From assembly GCA_024500155.1 (NCBI GenBank), contig CM044867.1, positions 11,235,632-11,299,631 of the forward strand: DNA of 64,000 bases. Reading direction: 5' to 3'. The DNA comes from Chenopodium formosanum. Its lineage: Eukaryota > Streptophyta > Magnoliopsida > Caryophyllales > Amaranthaceae. Below the pieces are notes generated by a model that ran no database searches, was not told the DNA's origin, and worked only from the letters and a program-made list of their open reading frames with translations. Below, one piece after another: positions 1 to 9,965 of this stretch. Made by a program: the position numbers and the translations under genes. Numbering within the stretch: the first letter of the stretch is position 1; each line of letters begins with the position of its first letter.

Positions 1-1
1 T

Positions 2-2056
2 ATGGTTCAAGAAGGCATTGTTCTTGGCCATAAGATCTCCCATGAGGGGATTGAGGTTGATAGGGCTAAGGTGGATGTAATAGAGAAGCTCCCACCCCCT
101 ACTAATGTGAAAGGGGTGAGATCTTTCTTGGGACATGCCGGTTTCTATCGGCGTTTCATCAAGGACTTCTCTAAAATAGCCAAACCTCTTACTACACTTC
201 TTCAAAAGGAGTGTGATTTTGTATTTGATGGTGCTTGTCTAGATGCGTTTTGTAGGTTGAAGGAAGCATTGATCTCGGCACCAATAGTGCAAGCTCCGGA
301 TTGGAGCCTCCCCTTTGAACTAATGTGTGATGCAAGTGACACGGCGGTTGGTGCCGTGTTGGGGCAAAAGAAAGAAAAGAGGGTGCACGTGATCCACTAT
401 GCAAGCAAGACACTGAATGATGCACAAAAGAACTACACCACGACCGAGAAGGAGCTTCTTGCGGTAATCTACGCCTTTGACAAGTTCCGTTCCTACCTTT
501 TGGGTTCAAAAACCATTGTCTACACCGACCATTCGGCAATCAAATATCTCATGTCCAAGAAGCATTCAAAGCCTAGGTTGATGAGATGGGTGCTTGCTTT
601 ACAAGATTTTGATATAGAGGTTAAAGACAAAAAGGGGACGGAAAATTCGGTAGCGGATCATTTGTCAAGGTTGGAAATCCGAGATGAAGATGTTGATCAA
701 CTTCCAATCAATGATGAGCTCAAAGATGATGTTTTGTATGCTATCCAAGCAAAGTCATTGCCTTGGTATGCCGATATAGTGAACTACTTGTCTTGTGAGG
801 CAATTCCACCGGAGTTCACCCCTCAACAAAGAAGAAAATTGAAGCACGAGTCGAAAAGGTACATATGGGATGATCCTATTTTGTACAAGATAGGGGTGGA
901 TGATCTTTTGAGAAGATGTGTTCCCGACGATGAAATTCAAAGTGTGCTTCATATGTGCCACTCATCACAATGTGGTGGTCATATGGGAGCAAACAAAACG
1001 GCGGCAAAAGTGTTGCAATGTTTGTTATTTTGGCCTACTCTCTTCAAGGATGCATGGGTCTTTGTGAAGACTTGTGACAAATGCCAAAGAACCGGGAACA
1101 TATCAAAAAGAAATGAGATGCCTCAAAATCCGATCTTGGAATTGGAGGTATTTGATGTTTGGGGGATCGACTTCATGGGTCCCTTTCCTTCATCTTACGG
1201 TAATCTCTACATTCTAGTAGCGGTGGACTATGTGTCAAAATGGGTGGAAGCTCTTGCATCACCAAAGAATGACTCCAAGGTGGTGATGAAGATGTTTAGA
1301 AAGATCATATTCCCAAGATTTGGCGTTCCACGGGCTGTGATAAGTGATGGAGGGTCTCATTTTTCTCATCGAACATTCAAAGCTTTATTGGCCAAGTACG
1401 GAGTACACCATAAGGTGGGTTTGTCCTATCATCCTCAAACAAGCGGCCAAACGGAGGTTTCAAATAGAGAAATCAAGCTCATTTTGGAGAAGACCGTGGC
1501 TAGAAGTAAGAAGGATTGGGCGGCAAAACTTGATGATGCCTTATGGGCATACCGTACAGCTTTTAAGACACCCATAGGGACCACTCCTTACAAGTTGGTA
1601 TATGGGAAGTCTTGCCATTTGCCCGTGGAATTGGAGCACAAGGCTCAATGGGCAATTAAAGCCTTGAATTTTGACCTCAAAACTGCCGGAGAGAAAAGAA
1701 TGCTAGACTTGCATGAGCTAGAGGAATTGAGAATGAACGCATACGATAATGCAAGCTCTTACAAGGCAAAGTCTAAGGAGTTTCATGACAAGTACTTTAT
1801 CAAGAGGGACTTCAAGGAAGGTGATAAGGTCCTTCTCTACAACTCAAGGTTAAAGCTCTTCCCCGGAAAGCTTAAATCAAGGTGGAGTGGTCCTTTTCAA
1901 GTTGTAAAGGTATTTCCCTATGGCTCAATTGAAGTTTGGAGTGAGAGCACCGGAGCATTCAAAGTGAATGGTCAACGCCTCAAGATTTATTATGAGGGTG
2001 ACAAGAAAGGTGTGGTTCACTCCATCAAGGTCAAGGAATTCAATGTCTCCAGTTAA
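2..2056 (+). CDS. pol: Athila-A Pol: RT end, RNase H, integrase (5' partial)
   Basis: Open at the window edge; the first methionine lies inside the reverse-transcriptase thumb region and is not a real start. RNase H follows, with acidic residues D110, E149, D176 and D219 (counting from that Met) in the contexts MCDASD, TEKELLAV, YTDHSAI and VADHLSRL. The integrase has an HHCC zinc finger (H320, H327, C358, C361) and the D,D35E triad D390 (GIDFMGPF), D449 (ISDGG) and E485 (GQTEVSN). The C-terminus is short and basic and no chromodomain is seen, which fits Athila/Tat rather than chromoviruses. The visible frame has no stop or frameshift, so the copy is fairly young. The product would act in reverse transcription and integration. 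The stop is at 2054-2056. Confidence 0.95.
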   Translation: MVQEGIVLGHKISHEGIEVDRAKVDVIEKLPPPTNVKGVRSFLGHAGFYRRFIKDFSKIAKPLTTLLQKECDFVFDGACLDAFCRLKEALISAPIVQAPDWSLPFELMCDASDTAVGAVLGQKKEKRVHVIHYASKTLNDAQKNYTTTEKELLAVIYAFDKFRSYLLGSKTIVYTDHSAIKYLMSKKHSKPRLMRWVLALQDFDIEVKDKKGTENSVADHLSRLEIRDEDVDQLPINDELKDDVLYAIQAKSLPWYADIVNYLSCEAIPPEFTPQQRRKLKHESKRYIWDDPILYKIGVDDLLRRCVPDDEIQSVLHMCHSSQCGGHMGANKTAAKVLQCLLFWPTLFKDAWVFVKTCDKCQRTGNISKRNEMPQNPILELEVFDVWGIDFMGPFPSSYGNLYILVAVDYVSKWVEALASPKNDSKVVMKMFRKIIFPRFGVPRAVISDGGSHFSHRTFKALLAKYGVHHKVGLSYHPQTSGQTEVSNREIKLILEKTVARSKKDWAAKLDDALWAYRTAFKTPIGTTPYKLVYGKSCHLPVELEHKAQWAIKALNFDLKTAGEKRMLDLHELEELRMNAYDNASSYKAKSKEFHDKYFIKRDFKEGDKVLLYNSRLKLFPGKLKSRWSGPFQVVKVFPYGSIEVWSESTGAFKVNGQRLKIYYEGDKKGVVHSIKVKEFNVSS

Positions 2057-2287
2057 TGTGAACGGAAGGGCGTCAAGCTAGTGACGTTAAAGAAGCGCTC
2101 CCGGGAGGCAACCCGAGTATTTTTGCTTTTACTAAAAAAAAAAAAAAAAAAAAATTTAAAGCGAGAGAGAGAGATGAAAGAGCTTAAACTAACACTTAAC
2201 ATTTTGAATGTTTTGTTTAGTGTTTTGTTTTGATATAGGTAATTTGCTTGGAGAAAAGAAAATGAGGCAGATTTGGAAACTCCAGTT
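2057..2287 (+). other. pol 3' spacer with A-tract
   Basis: Non-coding stretch between the pol stop and the palindrome array. It contains an A-run near 2134-2153 and a short GA repeat (2161-2173). No gene seen. Confidence 0.6.
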
Positions 2288-2754
2288 AGGAGCGGGCGCT
2301 CCTACCCGAGTGCACGCCCGCTCCTACTAGCAGCAAACAGGTAGGAACTCCAGCAAATTGAGGAGCGGGCGCTCCTGAAGGAGTGCACGCCCGCTCCTCT
2401 ATATAAAGAAATAAGCAGGAACTACAGAAAATGTAGGAGCGGGCGCTCCTGAAGGAGTGCACGCCCGCTCCTGTATACTCAAAACTGGGCAGGAACTCTT
2501 GAAATTATAGGAGCGGGCGCTCCTAACACCCTGCACGCCCTCTCCTATATTCAGCTCTCGAAAAAAAATAATAATAATAATAATAATAAAAAATAAAAAA
2601 TTGAGTTTTGAAAAAAAAACTGACAGGAACTCCAGAAATTGTAGGAGCGGGCGCTCCTAACACCCTGCACGCCCGCTCCTACTGACGAAATGGAGGCAGT
2701 AGGTCCCTCCGAAGGCAGGAGCGGGCGCTCCTCTTCTTAGGAGCGGGCGCTCCA
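2288..2754 (+). repeat. 74-bp tandem array of GC palindromes (AGGAGCGGGCGCTCCT)
   Basis: Five 38-nt cores start at 2288, 2361, 2435, 2509 and 2643, giving a period of 73-74 bp; the last is displaced by an AT-rich insert near 2565-2625. Each core is AGGAGCGGGCGCTCCT, then 7-8 nt, then GTGCACGCCCGCTCCT, so an outer 11-bp inverted repeat encloses a near-perfect 16-nt palindrome. Two more single boxes lie at 2717-2732 and 2739-2754. A TATATAAAG motif is at 2400-2407. The same box recurs in the U3 of this element's LTR. No coding potential. Confidence 0.9.
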
Positions 2755-3524
2755 CCCCTGCCGTGTAAAAAAAAAGAGATTTCCCCTTATCTCTTTTTAC
2801 CTTCTCTCATTCTCCACCTCTCATTTACCCATATTCATCTTCTCTCTCCTCTTTACCCACCTCTTTCTCACTCTAAAAACCCCATCTTCTCTACCTTCTC
2901 TCATCAAAATCATCATCAATCCTTCATTTTTTTTCACTCAAAATTTACAAATTCTTACTCTCCTTCCAATTCTCTTTCTAAAAATCACAAAAATTCACAA
3001 ATTTGGTCAAAAATTTGAAAACCCACAAAATCTCCATTGAAGAACAAGAGCAAAAAGGTGAAAGCTTGAAGAAGGAGGAGCAAATTTGGGTAGCCTTGGA
3101 GGATTTTAGAGTATTTTCATACTCTATTTGGTATAATCCACTTCTCTACTTAACTTTCTTTTTCAAATTTTCATAATTATTGTTTATTTCATATAAATTG
3201 TGTAGTTGATTGCATGATTGGTTGGAATTGAACAATTATTGTTGTTTATGGAGAATTGTTGGAGAAAATTGTGAATGATTTTTAGAATAGTTGAAATTGT
3301 GATTGAAAATTGCTTAAACATTGTGATCTTGTGAATGTGATTTGTGTGAAATTAGTGAAGTACATTGTTGTTGGGAATTTGTGTGTTGGAATATATTGTT
3401 GGTTGTGTTGTGGAACAGGTACATTTGGATTTTTAAAGGGGGTTTGAAGTTAAGGGTGTGTGTGGAGTTGTTTGTTGTTGAGTGTTATTCCAAATTACCT
3501 TTTTCCGAACTAAAAGAAAAAAAA
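2755..3524 (+). promoter_or_regulatory. Putative internal leader of the env-position ORF
   Basis: About 770 bp without a convincing ORF. The first 250 bp are strongly CT-rich (TCTCTC, CCACCTCTC), like plant 5' UTRs, and a small hairpin (AAAAAGAGAT...ATCTCTTTTT) lies at 2768-2799. The second half is T/G-rich and intron-like, with candidate GT and AG sites that I could not resolve into one intron. Because it follows the palindrome array and precedes the ORF, it may be the transcribed leader of a subgenomic RNA. This is inference. Confidence 0.35.
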
Positions 3525-4952
3525 ATGAAGAAATTCATTGGAGGGATTAAGAAAAGAAAAACAAGTGAACCTCAAACATCCTCATCCCCTTCACAACGAG
3601 AAAACCCTAACCCACCACCAACTTTAAAAATCGATAAACGATTTAAAAAGCCTTTCGATGACCTTTCCAAACGAAAAATTATTCCAACCCGATTCTATCA
3701 TCAACATTCAATGCGACTTCTAGGGGTCGATGAGGGAATTAGAAGAGTAGCCGAAAACTTCGGTTGGCTAGACTTCTTGGACCTTGCGGAAGAAACCTTT
3801 TCTTCCCTAACTCTTGAATTCCTCTCATCGGTTTCTATGAAGCGCATAAACCTTGAGGATGAGCCATTGGAATGCGAAATAAAATTTAGAATGTTCAATG
3901 TCGAAAAAACCTTAACTTTGACGAGATTGAACGAAATTTTTGAATGGCCCACCCTCAACCAAGTCTATGACCCCAATGGTACTTACTTCTCAAGTTATGA
4001 GGAGCAAGTGTGGTGGAATACCATTGCGGGGTATCCCAATTTCACAACCCGGTCTAGCCATGCTAGCCACATTATCCACCCCGTCCTTCGAATCTTCATG
4101 CGAATCATGAGCTATGCTTGTTTTTCTAAACAAGACTTAGGGAAGCTAACTAAAGAGGAGATCAAATGCCTCTTTCTAGCTTCAAGATTCGAAGGAAATG
4201 TGGAAGGGAATGTGAACATGGGATACTTGTTCATCAAGAGATGTATTGAAATAAGAGAAAGTGGAGAGATGAGCGGAGAGATTAGATGCGGGGGAATGAT
4301 TTCAATTATTGCGAGGAAGTTAGGGTTTGGGTCTTTTCTAGACCAAATGACCCCGGTCCAAAGTTCTAACATGCTTGATCTTAAGGCACTTAGTGATATG
4401 AAGTTCCTTAGTGAAATTCCGGGCCGAAATCTTCGCTTTAGTTGGAAGGTCAATGGGGTGCATTATTGCACTCTCCCAAATCCGGCGGTTAATAACTCGG
4501 TGGGGGACACATGGCAAGTGCCAAGAGATCAACTCCCACGAGGTATGGCCGGTGGTGGCGAGAATGTACCCGTACCCCGTCGTATGAGTACATCCTCCAT
4601 TCCCCAATCTAGGGTAGATGGTTCCTCTTCCTCCTCTTCTCTCTTTGATGTGGAAATTGCTTTCAACCAATTAAATCTAACCAATCAAAGACTTCTTGAA
4701 CAAAATGAGTACCAAAGTTTTGTAGCGGAGAGAAGCTACCAACATCAAGTTGAGAGGGGAGACTTTCTCCCTTACCTCAACTATCCCAACCGTCCCGTTC
4801 AAGAAGGGCCAGTAGCGGGTTGGAACAATGGCCAACCCACCTACCCCTTTTGGCAAGGCCCGCGTAGTCCCAAGCTTGGGGGGAGGTTACTTCATTACCT
4901 ATTTTGTTTCATTGAAACGGTGACTAAATGTCTAGCTTGGGGGAGTATTTAG
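3525..4952 (+). CDS. Athila env-position ORF (ATHILA ORF-1-like protein)
   Basis: 475 residues from the ATG at 3525. The same frame is open back to 3342, but that part is low-complexity, and the later ATG follows an A-rich leader and opens with a basic MKKFIGGIKKRK start. The central part (PTRFYHQHSMRLLG, then a SLTLEFLSSV block, then LNEIFEWP) resembles the family known as ATHILA ORF-1 / putative plant transposon protein; this is recalled, not searched. The C-terminal third is rich in Ser, Pro, Gln and Asn. I see no signal peptide and no membrane segment, so an envelope role is not supported by the sequence. Function unknown. The frame is intact, in keeping with a young element. Confidence 0.75.
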   Translation: MKKFIGGIKKRKTSEPQTSSSPSQRENPNPPPTLKIDKRFKKPFDDLSKRKIIPTRFYHQHSMRLLGVDEGIRRVAENFGWLDFLDLAEETFSSLTLEFLSSVSMKRINLEDEPLECEIKFRMFNVEKTLTLTRLNEIFEWPTLNQVYDPNGTYFSSYEEQVWWNTIAGYPNFTTRSSHASHIIHPVLRIFMRIMSYACFSKQDLGKLTKEEIKCLFLASRFEGNVEGNVNMGYLFIKRCIEIRESGEMSGEIRCGGMISIIARKLGFGSFLDQMTPVQSSNMLDLKALSDMKFLSEIPGRNLRFSWKVNGVHYCTLPNPAVNNSVGDTWQVPRDQLPRGMAGGGENVPVPRRMSTSSIPQSRVDGSSSSSSLFDVEIAFNQLNLTNQRLLEQNEYQSFVAERSYQHQVERGDFLPYLNYPNRPVQEGPVAGWNNGQPTYPFWQGPRSPKLGGRLLHYLFCFIETVTKCLAWGSI

Positions 4953-5550
4953 GCCTTGCATAGAGTTGGGATTTGATGTTGCTAGTTTTGTGCTTAATTT
5001 GATTATGCTCCGTTTGTCTTGATAGGTTAGTTAATGGTTGAATGTTTGCATTTTGATGAGCTTGGTTTGGTTTATGTGCTTCAATTTTGATGATGATATT
5101 CGTTGATGAGCCTCCTCTCCTTCCCAAAAATCCAAAACCCAAAAATCCAAAGCCCTTAATCCAAATTCTTTAACTAGTACCTCTTTCTTTCCTCTAAAAA
5201 AAAAAAAAAAAAAATTTGTGTTTCCTTTAATTAGTTTAGACTTTGTATATATTATCTTTGCTTGTAGTCATTTGGCTTGATGGTTCGACTAGTGTCTTTG
5301 ATGGTAAAATGAATTCAAGTGAGCTTGTGTTATAATTGTCCTAGTTTTGCAAATGACGATTTATTTATGAATTGTGGAATGATTGTTTAACTCGTATGTG
5401 TATGATCCACTTATAATAGTCCTTGTTTGCTTTGCTACTAATCACTACTCTTTTATCACCTTGTATATAAGAGACACTACTACATCAAGATCAATGGTAA
5501 CTCCTTCCCTTCTTTTCTTGTTTATATTTTCCTTTTAGTCCCTTTACCCC

Positions 5551-5606
<56 letters not shown>

Positions 5607-6111
5607 ATTTTTTGCTTTTAGAATAGTCCTCAATGATGATATTGGATTGCATGTGATGGATATTTGCCTTCTTTTGGTAATAAAATTTCGAGTATGGTTT
5701 AGATGCCCTTGGTTGAACATAGAATTGGCTAGTTTAGGCTAGTGTGAGAATAACCTTACCGAATGTACGAAACCAAAAGTCTAGGATTGTGGTAAGAAGG
5801 TGTCGCCCATATCGAAGGAATTTGAACCCCGAAAGGTAGTAATTGATCCCACATTGTTCCCAAAAGTGAGGTTGTAATATTTTTCAAGCCTACTACATTT
5901 TGAATGAGTGGCAAGGATCCTCTTTGATTTAGTACCTAGATCGAGAACTTGAGTCTTAACTCCCAAGATCGCGGCCTAAACCACTCTTAGTGATCATGAA
6001 GATTGTTATGTATTGTTCATTCGCACAAAGTTAAGGCATGTCATTCTTGTTTCATTAGTTCAATCTTTAAGTTGTTATAAATAATAGTTTGTGATGTAAA
6101 TGCCAAGTTTG

Positions 6112-6154
<43 letters not shown>

Positions 6155-6814
6155 GAAAAAGAAAAAAAAATAGAGAAAGAAAGAAAGAAAAAGAAGTGAT
6201 GAATAGCCACCACCCTAGCAATTAAACAAGCTTGGGGGTGCATTTTTGTTTCAAGTTTATTCATAGTTTGTAATTTGGGTCAAAGTTAGGAACCTCTTTA
6301 GGTTTGCTCTTAGTGTTATATATCTTAGCTTGACTTTAATTGCAAAGCACTTCTAGTTTTCTCTATGCCTTAACTTTGTGCCGTAATCCTTGAGTCTTGT
6401 AATGTTAGTAGAGTAGTTGAAGCCATAGTCGGTGGAGGGAGTTGGTTCACAAGCATATGGAGAGGGTACTTATCATTGAGATGTCGAGTGTTCTAAACCT
6501 TCTTTTGTTTATTTTTCTTCCGCCTCCTTCGAGGAGTCATGAGACACTACCATTAGGGGGAATTTGAACTTTGTGTTGGGGACGCGGTAAGATTGGTTGA
6601 ATGGACCAAAGTTGAGTACATTCGGGAAGGTTAGCTAGGCCTTGGCTAGTCATGACCGTGGTTGATCTTAGGCATATACCTCATACTCCAGTTTTTATTG
6701 CTTAAGGATTCTTTTATCTGTACATGTGCTTTTCTTTGAGCGGACTAATCTATTGGTTTCTTTTGCGCCAAGTGAATTGCTTAGGGACAAGCAATTGGCT
6801 AGCTTGGGGGAATT
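4953..6814 (+). other. Athila-A non-coding 3' region with homopolymers and polypurine tract
   Basis: No believable ORF. Contains a T16/A39 junction at 5551-5605, an A35 tract at 6112-6146 followed by GA-rich sequence, and two 'agcttgggggg/agcttgggggaatt' purine blocks. The block at 6801-6814 directly abuts the LTR and is the plus-strand primer site. A similar purine block occurs inside the env-position ORF at 4872-4885. Confidence 0.7.
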
Positions 6815-7031
6815 TGATAAGTGTTTTATTTGTCCACTTATCATGGCTTTTTAAAACATAATTTTGTACTCTTTCCCCTACTTCAATCCCTTTTTCTAAC
6901 TCTTTTTGTGCATACTTGCATCTTTTGGGTTTCCCGTTTCTTTTTATGTGTGTGCTCGTGTTTGTAGGTTCAATGAGATTATGGTTAAGTAGCGTGAGCA
7001 TGAAGACTTTCTCGAGGGAGCAATATCAGGC

Positions 7032-7263
7032 AGGAGCAGGCGTGCACCCTTAGAGGAGCGGCCGCTCCTCATCCCAGCACCACATTCTGCCTCCCCCTGC
7101 ACATATAGGAGCGGGCGTGCAGCCTCCAAGGAGCGGGCGCTCCTCCCCGATCCTCTACAAACTGCCTCAAACTGGTGCAAGAGGAGAGGGCGTGCAGAGA
7201 GCCCAGGAGCGGGCGCTCCACACCCAGGAGCGGGCGCTCCTACTTACTGGAGCGGGCGCTCCT
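7032..7263 (+). repeat. Palindromic box cluster in Athila-A U3
   Basis: Boxes AGGAGCGGCCGCTCCT (7054-7069, perfect palindrome) and AGGAGCGGGCGCTCCT or one-base variants at 7129-7144, 7205-7220, 7226-7241 and 7248-7263. Half boxes of the AGGAGCGGGCGTGCA kind start at 7032, 7107 and 7182. These are the same two motifs as in the 2288-2754 array, with the pair in inverted order. The cluster ends about 50 bp upstream of the TATA box. Confidence 0.9.
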
Positions 7264-7313
7264 CCTGTTCTGAAGACTAATTTTGACGGATTTTACGATG
7301 TAATTTCTGGGCA

Positions 7314-7323
7314 TATAAATAGG
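7314..7323 (+). promoter_or_regulatory. TATA box of Athila-A LTR
   Basis: TATAAATAGG, the only strong TATA motif in this LTR. It lies directly downstream of the palindrome cluster and is followed by CT-rich sequence as expected at an LTR transcription start. Confidence 0.75.
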
Positions 7324-8416
7324 ACGACTTAGCTTCAGTTTTGGGATCTTCTTTTTCCCTCTTAGTTTTCCTAGGCCCTTAGTTCTTCTCAACCCTCATT
7401 AATTAGCTTAGATCTTCTCAAACTCAATCATTGTAGTAGAATTATTGGAAGTTTGTTCCATCAATTTCAACAATTTTCCCAACTTTGAAGTTTATTAAGT
7501 AATCTCTTTCCTCTATCTCTTGCTCTTAACTTTTAATTTTAATTGCTTTGAGTTGATAATTTCTCCCTTAATCTTGTTTATTTGTTCTTGCATGTTTAAT
7601 CCATCCTTGTTTCATCTCTTTCCTAGCTTATTTGAATTCATGAAAACCCTAGATTTAATTGTTAGAGTAATTTCCACCATGTTTAGTGAGTAGTCTTTTA
7701 GTTAGGGGTTGGGTGAAGACCCAACCAAGCTATGGTTAATTGACTTGGAATTATTCATGTGCTACCTTGGATTGATAGTTGTTTATGCTTGAATTGATAA
7801 TTGCATGTGTATTTTGTTGGCCACATTATGCCCATGTGTTCATCCCTTTTCTCACATCGAAAGATGGGGCTTCGGAGTGAGTCTTTTCTTGTGTAATTAG
7901 ATTATGCTACTTTCATGATTTTGGATGTTTGGTTTCATTGACTAGATTGCTTTAGTATGGTAATTAGGTGAGAAATCCCAATTATCCGAGCTTCATGCTA
8001 GTTCGGAGCGATCGAGAGACAAACTCGAGCTAGAAACCCACTTCCTATCCTTGAGAGTTAATCCTTATCGTGTTAGTGCTTAATCTAGGGAGTACTTATG
8101 TTGTGACTTTGAAAGAAGGCAATGTTAAGTTCCTTTTCTATCCTCTATGTGTATTCATGATTTGTCCCTGTTATTGATTCCTTGGCTTTGGTTGGTGTTG
8201 AATCCCGTTTCCCCTAGCGTTCTTTTATATAGTAGCTTACCATTCAAAACCCAATTTGTGACCGAACTAGATTGCAACCGTTTCATACTCTCGGTGTACT
8301 TACCCATTCCCTGTGGATACGATCCTCTACTTACCCTAGACTTGTTTTAGGTTGGTTTAGGTAGAAATATTGTTGGTTTTAGGGTGATCGTCCAACGACC
8401 GAATATCCCTCTACCA

Positions 8417-9117
8417 CCCATACATCAGAAATGAGGGGTTATTTATAGGAAAAATGTGTTGAGGGAACACACGGAACCCTAAAATGACAGATTCCCTAGA
8501 ACAGTATCCCGTGACACGGCAAAATGTACCGTGACACGGGAAACTCCACCGTCAGATGGGAGAGAATCCCGTGACACGGTGCACTTTTGCGTGATGCGGG
8601 ATACTTTTAAACAAACGGGGGAAGAAAACGCGTTAGGGTTTACACGAAAAAGACACGAACTGTACCCGTGTCACATCAAGTTTCCCGTGACACGGGATTG
8701 CTTACCGTCAGACGGGAGAGGATCCCGTGACGCGGGAATTCCTGCCGTGGCGCGGGACAGTTTTTGTCATTTTTCCGTCTAAATTCATTTTTAACCCTAA
8801 TTTCATTCAGCTTTTAAATGTCGATTGATAATTTCGGGCCATTTTCTGATTTATTAAAATTGGGCTAAAATAAGAAAATAAATAAAAGGTTTGGGCCAAA
8901 ATAAGTAATAAAACAATAAAAAAGGTTTGGGGCTGGAATTAAAACTATGCTTTTACCAAACACCAAGACTGATCCATGGGCAATCCAGAAATACGAATTT
9001 AATTAAATATGATTTTTAAGCACTCTCGGGATTAAATACTGGACCCGACCAATAATAGCGGCGAAAGGTTGTTCATCATCGGGTTTGGTTTTGGGGAGAC
9101 TTTTTTAGGTGTCTACA
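8417..9117 (-). repeat. TR-GAG 3' LTR, truncated by Athila-A
   Basis: Aligns without gaps to 15681-16381 of the 5' LTR; I count 9 substitutions in 701 positions. LTR start is TGTAGACACC (9117 on the minus strand). A TATA box (TATAAATA) is at 8440-8447. Boxes CCGTGACACGG (8509, 8529, 8569, 8685), CCGTCAGACGG (8705) and variants (8724, 8744) lie upstream of it on the minus strand. Confidence 0.9.
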
Positions 9118-9135
9118 GAAGCCCCCACTTTGACT
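9118..9135 (-). other. TR-GAG polypurine tract
   Basis: On the minus strand AAAGTGGGGGCTTC immediately precedes the LTR start, the expected plus-strand priming site. It shows that 8417-9117 is the 3' LTR. Confidence 0.8.
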
Positions 9136-9320
9136 GAGTTTGTAGAAACGTAAGTTTCGAAAACGATAGTCAAAGTAGTCGATAGGGGCGGAGAATGATT
9201 TAAGACGTTCTGCGATCCTAAATCACTCTGTATACGCCGATACCTGCAGAAAAATATTAGTTCTACAGATAAAAGAGTAAAGGGATAGAATGCTTATCTG
9301 ACACCAGTGTATCGGTGACA

Positions 9321-9660
9321 AATGAGTTTGGTAGCTTCCTATGCTTGAAGGAATCCGCCGAATTATGTTTCACTGAAATGCTTTCCATGCCTGAGGAAAG
9401 TCAACTGATGAATTTGGTAGCTTTCTATGCTTGAAGAAATCTACCGGAGAACATTTTCCATGCTTGAGGAAAATCGACAGATGATTTTGGCGGTTTTCTA
9501 TGCTTGAAGAAATCCACCGATAATACTTTCCATGCTTGAGGAAAGCCGACAGATGATTTTGGCGGTTTTCTATGCTTGAAGAAACCCGCCGGTTGAGATA
9601 CTTTCCATGCTTGAGGAAAGTCGATAGATGACAATTTTCCATGCTTGAGGAAAAACTTGT
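9321..9660 (-). repeat. 72-88-bp tandem repeats in TR-GAG 3' region
   Basis: About 4.4 units starting near 9321, 9409, 9481 and 9553. Each holds a 'ctatgcttgaagaaa' half and a 'ttccatgcttgaggaaa' half, so the unit itself is built from two related half-units. Any ORF through it is a by-product of the repeat. Confidence 0.85.
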
Positions 9661-9746
9661 CTGATGATGAAATTGAAAGTCTCTGTGTATCGAGAACCTT
9701 GCGCCGTGAATCGTCTTCGCTTGGGAGATGATCACTAAAATGATGA

Positions 9747-9965
9747 AGGTTCGATTGTCCCCGAACGTGGGCTGTAGAAGGTTCGCTTGTCCCCGAACGT
9801 GGGTTGTAGTTGGTCCGCTTGTCCCCGGACGTGGGCTGTAGATGGTCCGCTTGTCCCCGGACGTGGGCTGTGGATGGTCCGCTTGTCCCCGGACGTGCTG
9901 TGGATGGTCCGCTTGTCCCCGGACGTGGGCTGTAGATGGTCCGCTTGTCCCCGGACGTGGTTGTG
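9747..9965 (-). repeat. 33-bp tandem repeat array
   Basis: About 6.5 units of a 32-33-bp repeat with core GTCCGCTTGTCCCCGGACGT; the first two units carry TTCG and GAACGT variants. It contains short inverted repeats (GTCCG/CGGAC). Such arrays between coding region and 3' LTR are known from Tat/Ogre elements and can seed satellites. Confidence 0.9.

Larger units (their letters stand above)
1..8416 (+). mobile_element. Athila-lineage Ty3/gypsy LTR retrotransposon (Athila-A), 3' portion
   Basis: The 5' part lies outside the window. Seen in order: RT end, RNase H and integrase; a non-coding stretch with a 74-bp palindrome array; a separate ORF in the env position; a long non-coding stretch; a polypurine tract (CTTGGGGGAATT); and a 3' LTR starting TGATAAGTG at 6815 and ending CA at 8416. 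The integrase type and the extra ORF downstream of pol are typical of the Athila lineage. The next five bases (CCCAT, 8417-8421) equal the sequence at the matching site of the uninterrupted TR-GAG LTR (15681-15685), so the element sits inside that LTR. Left end and first TSD copy are not visible. Confidence 0.9.
6815..8416 (+). repeat. Athila-A 3' LTR (1602 bp)
   Basis: Starts TGATAAGTG right after the polypurine tract and ends ...CTACCA. The first 29 nt form a perfect 9-bp hairpin (TGATAAGTG / CACTTATCA). U3 carries six palindromic boxes (7054-7263) followed by a good TATA box (TATAAATAGG, 7314-7323). The U5 end has the CTGTGGATACGATCC block typical of Athila LTR ends. Confidence 0.88.

Noticed and set aside
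5551..5605. T16/A39 tract as a functional hairpin
   Set aside because: Length-unstable homopolymers are common in these elements and prone to assembly error; nothing around it suggests a role.
9747..9965. CRISPR-like direct repeats
   Set aside because: Pure tandem repeat without unique spacers, inside a plant retrotransposon; no cas genes.
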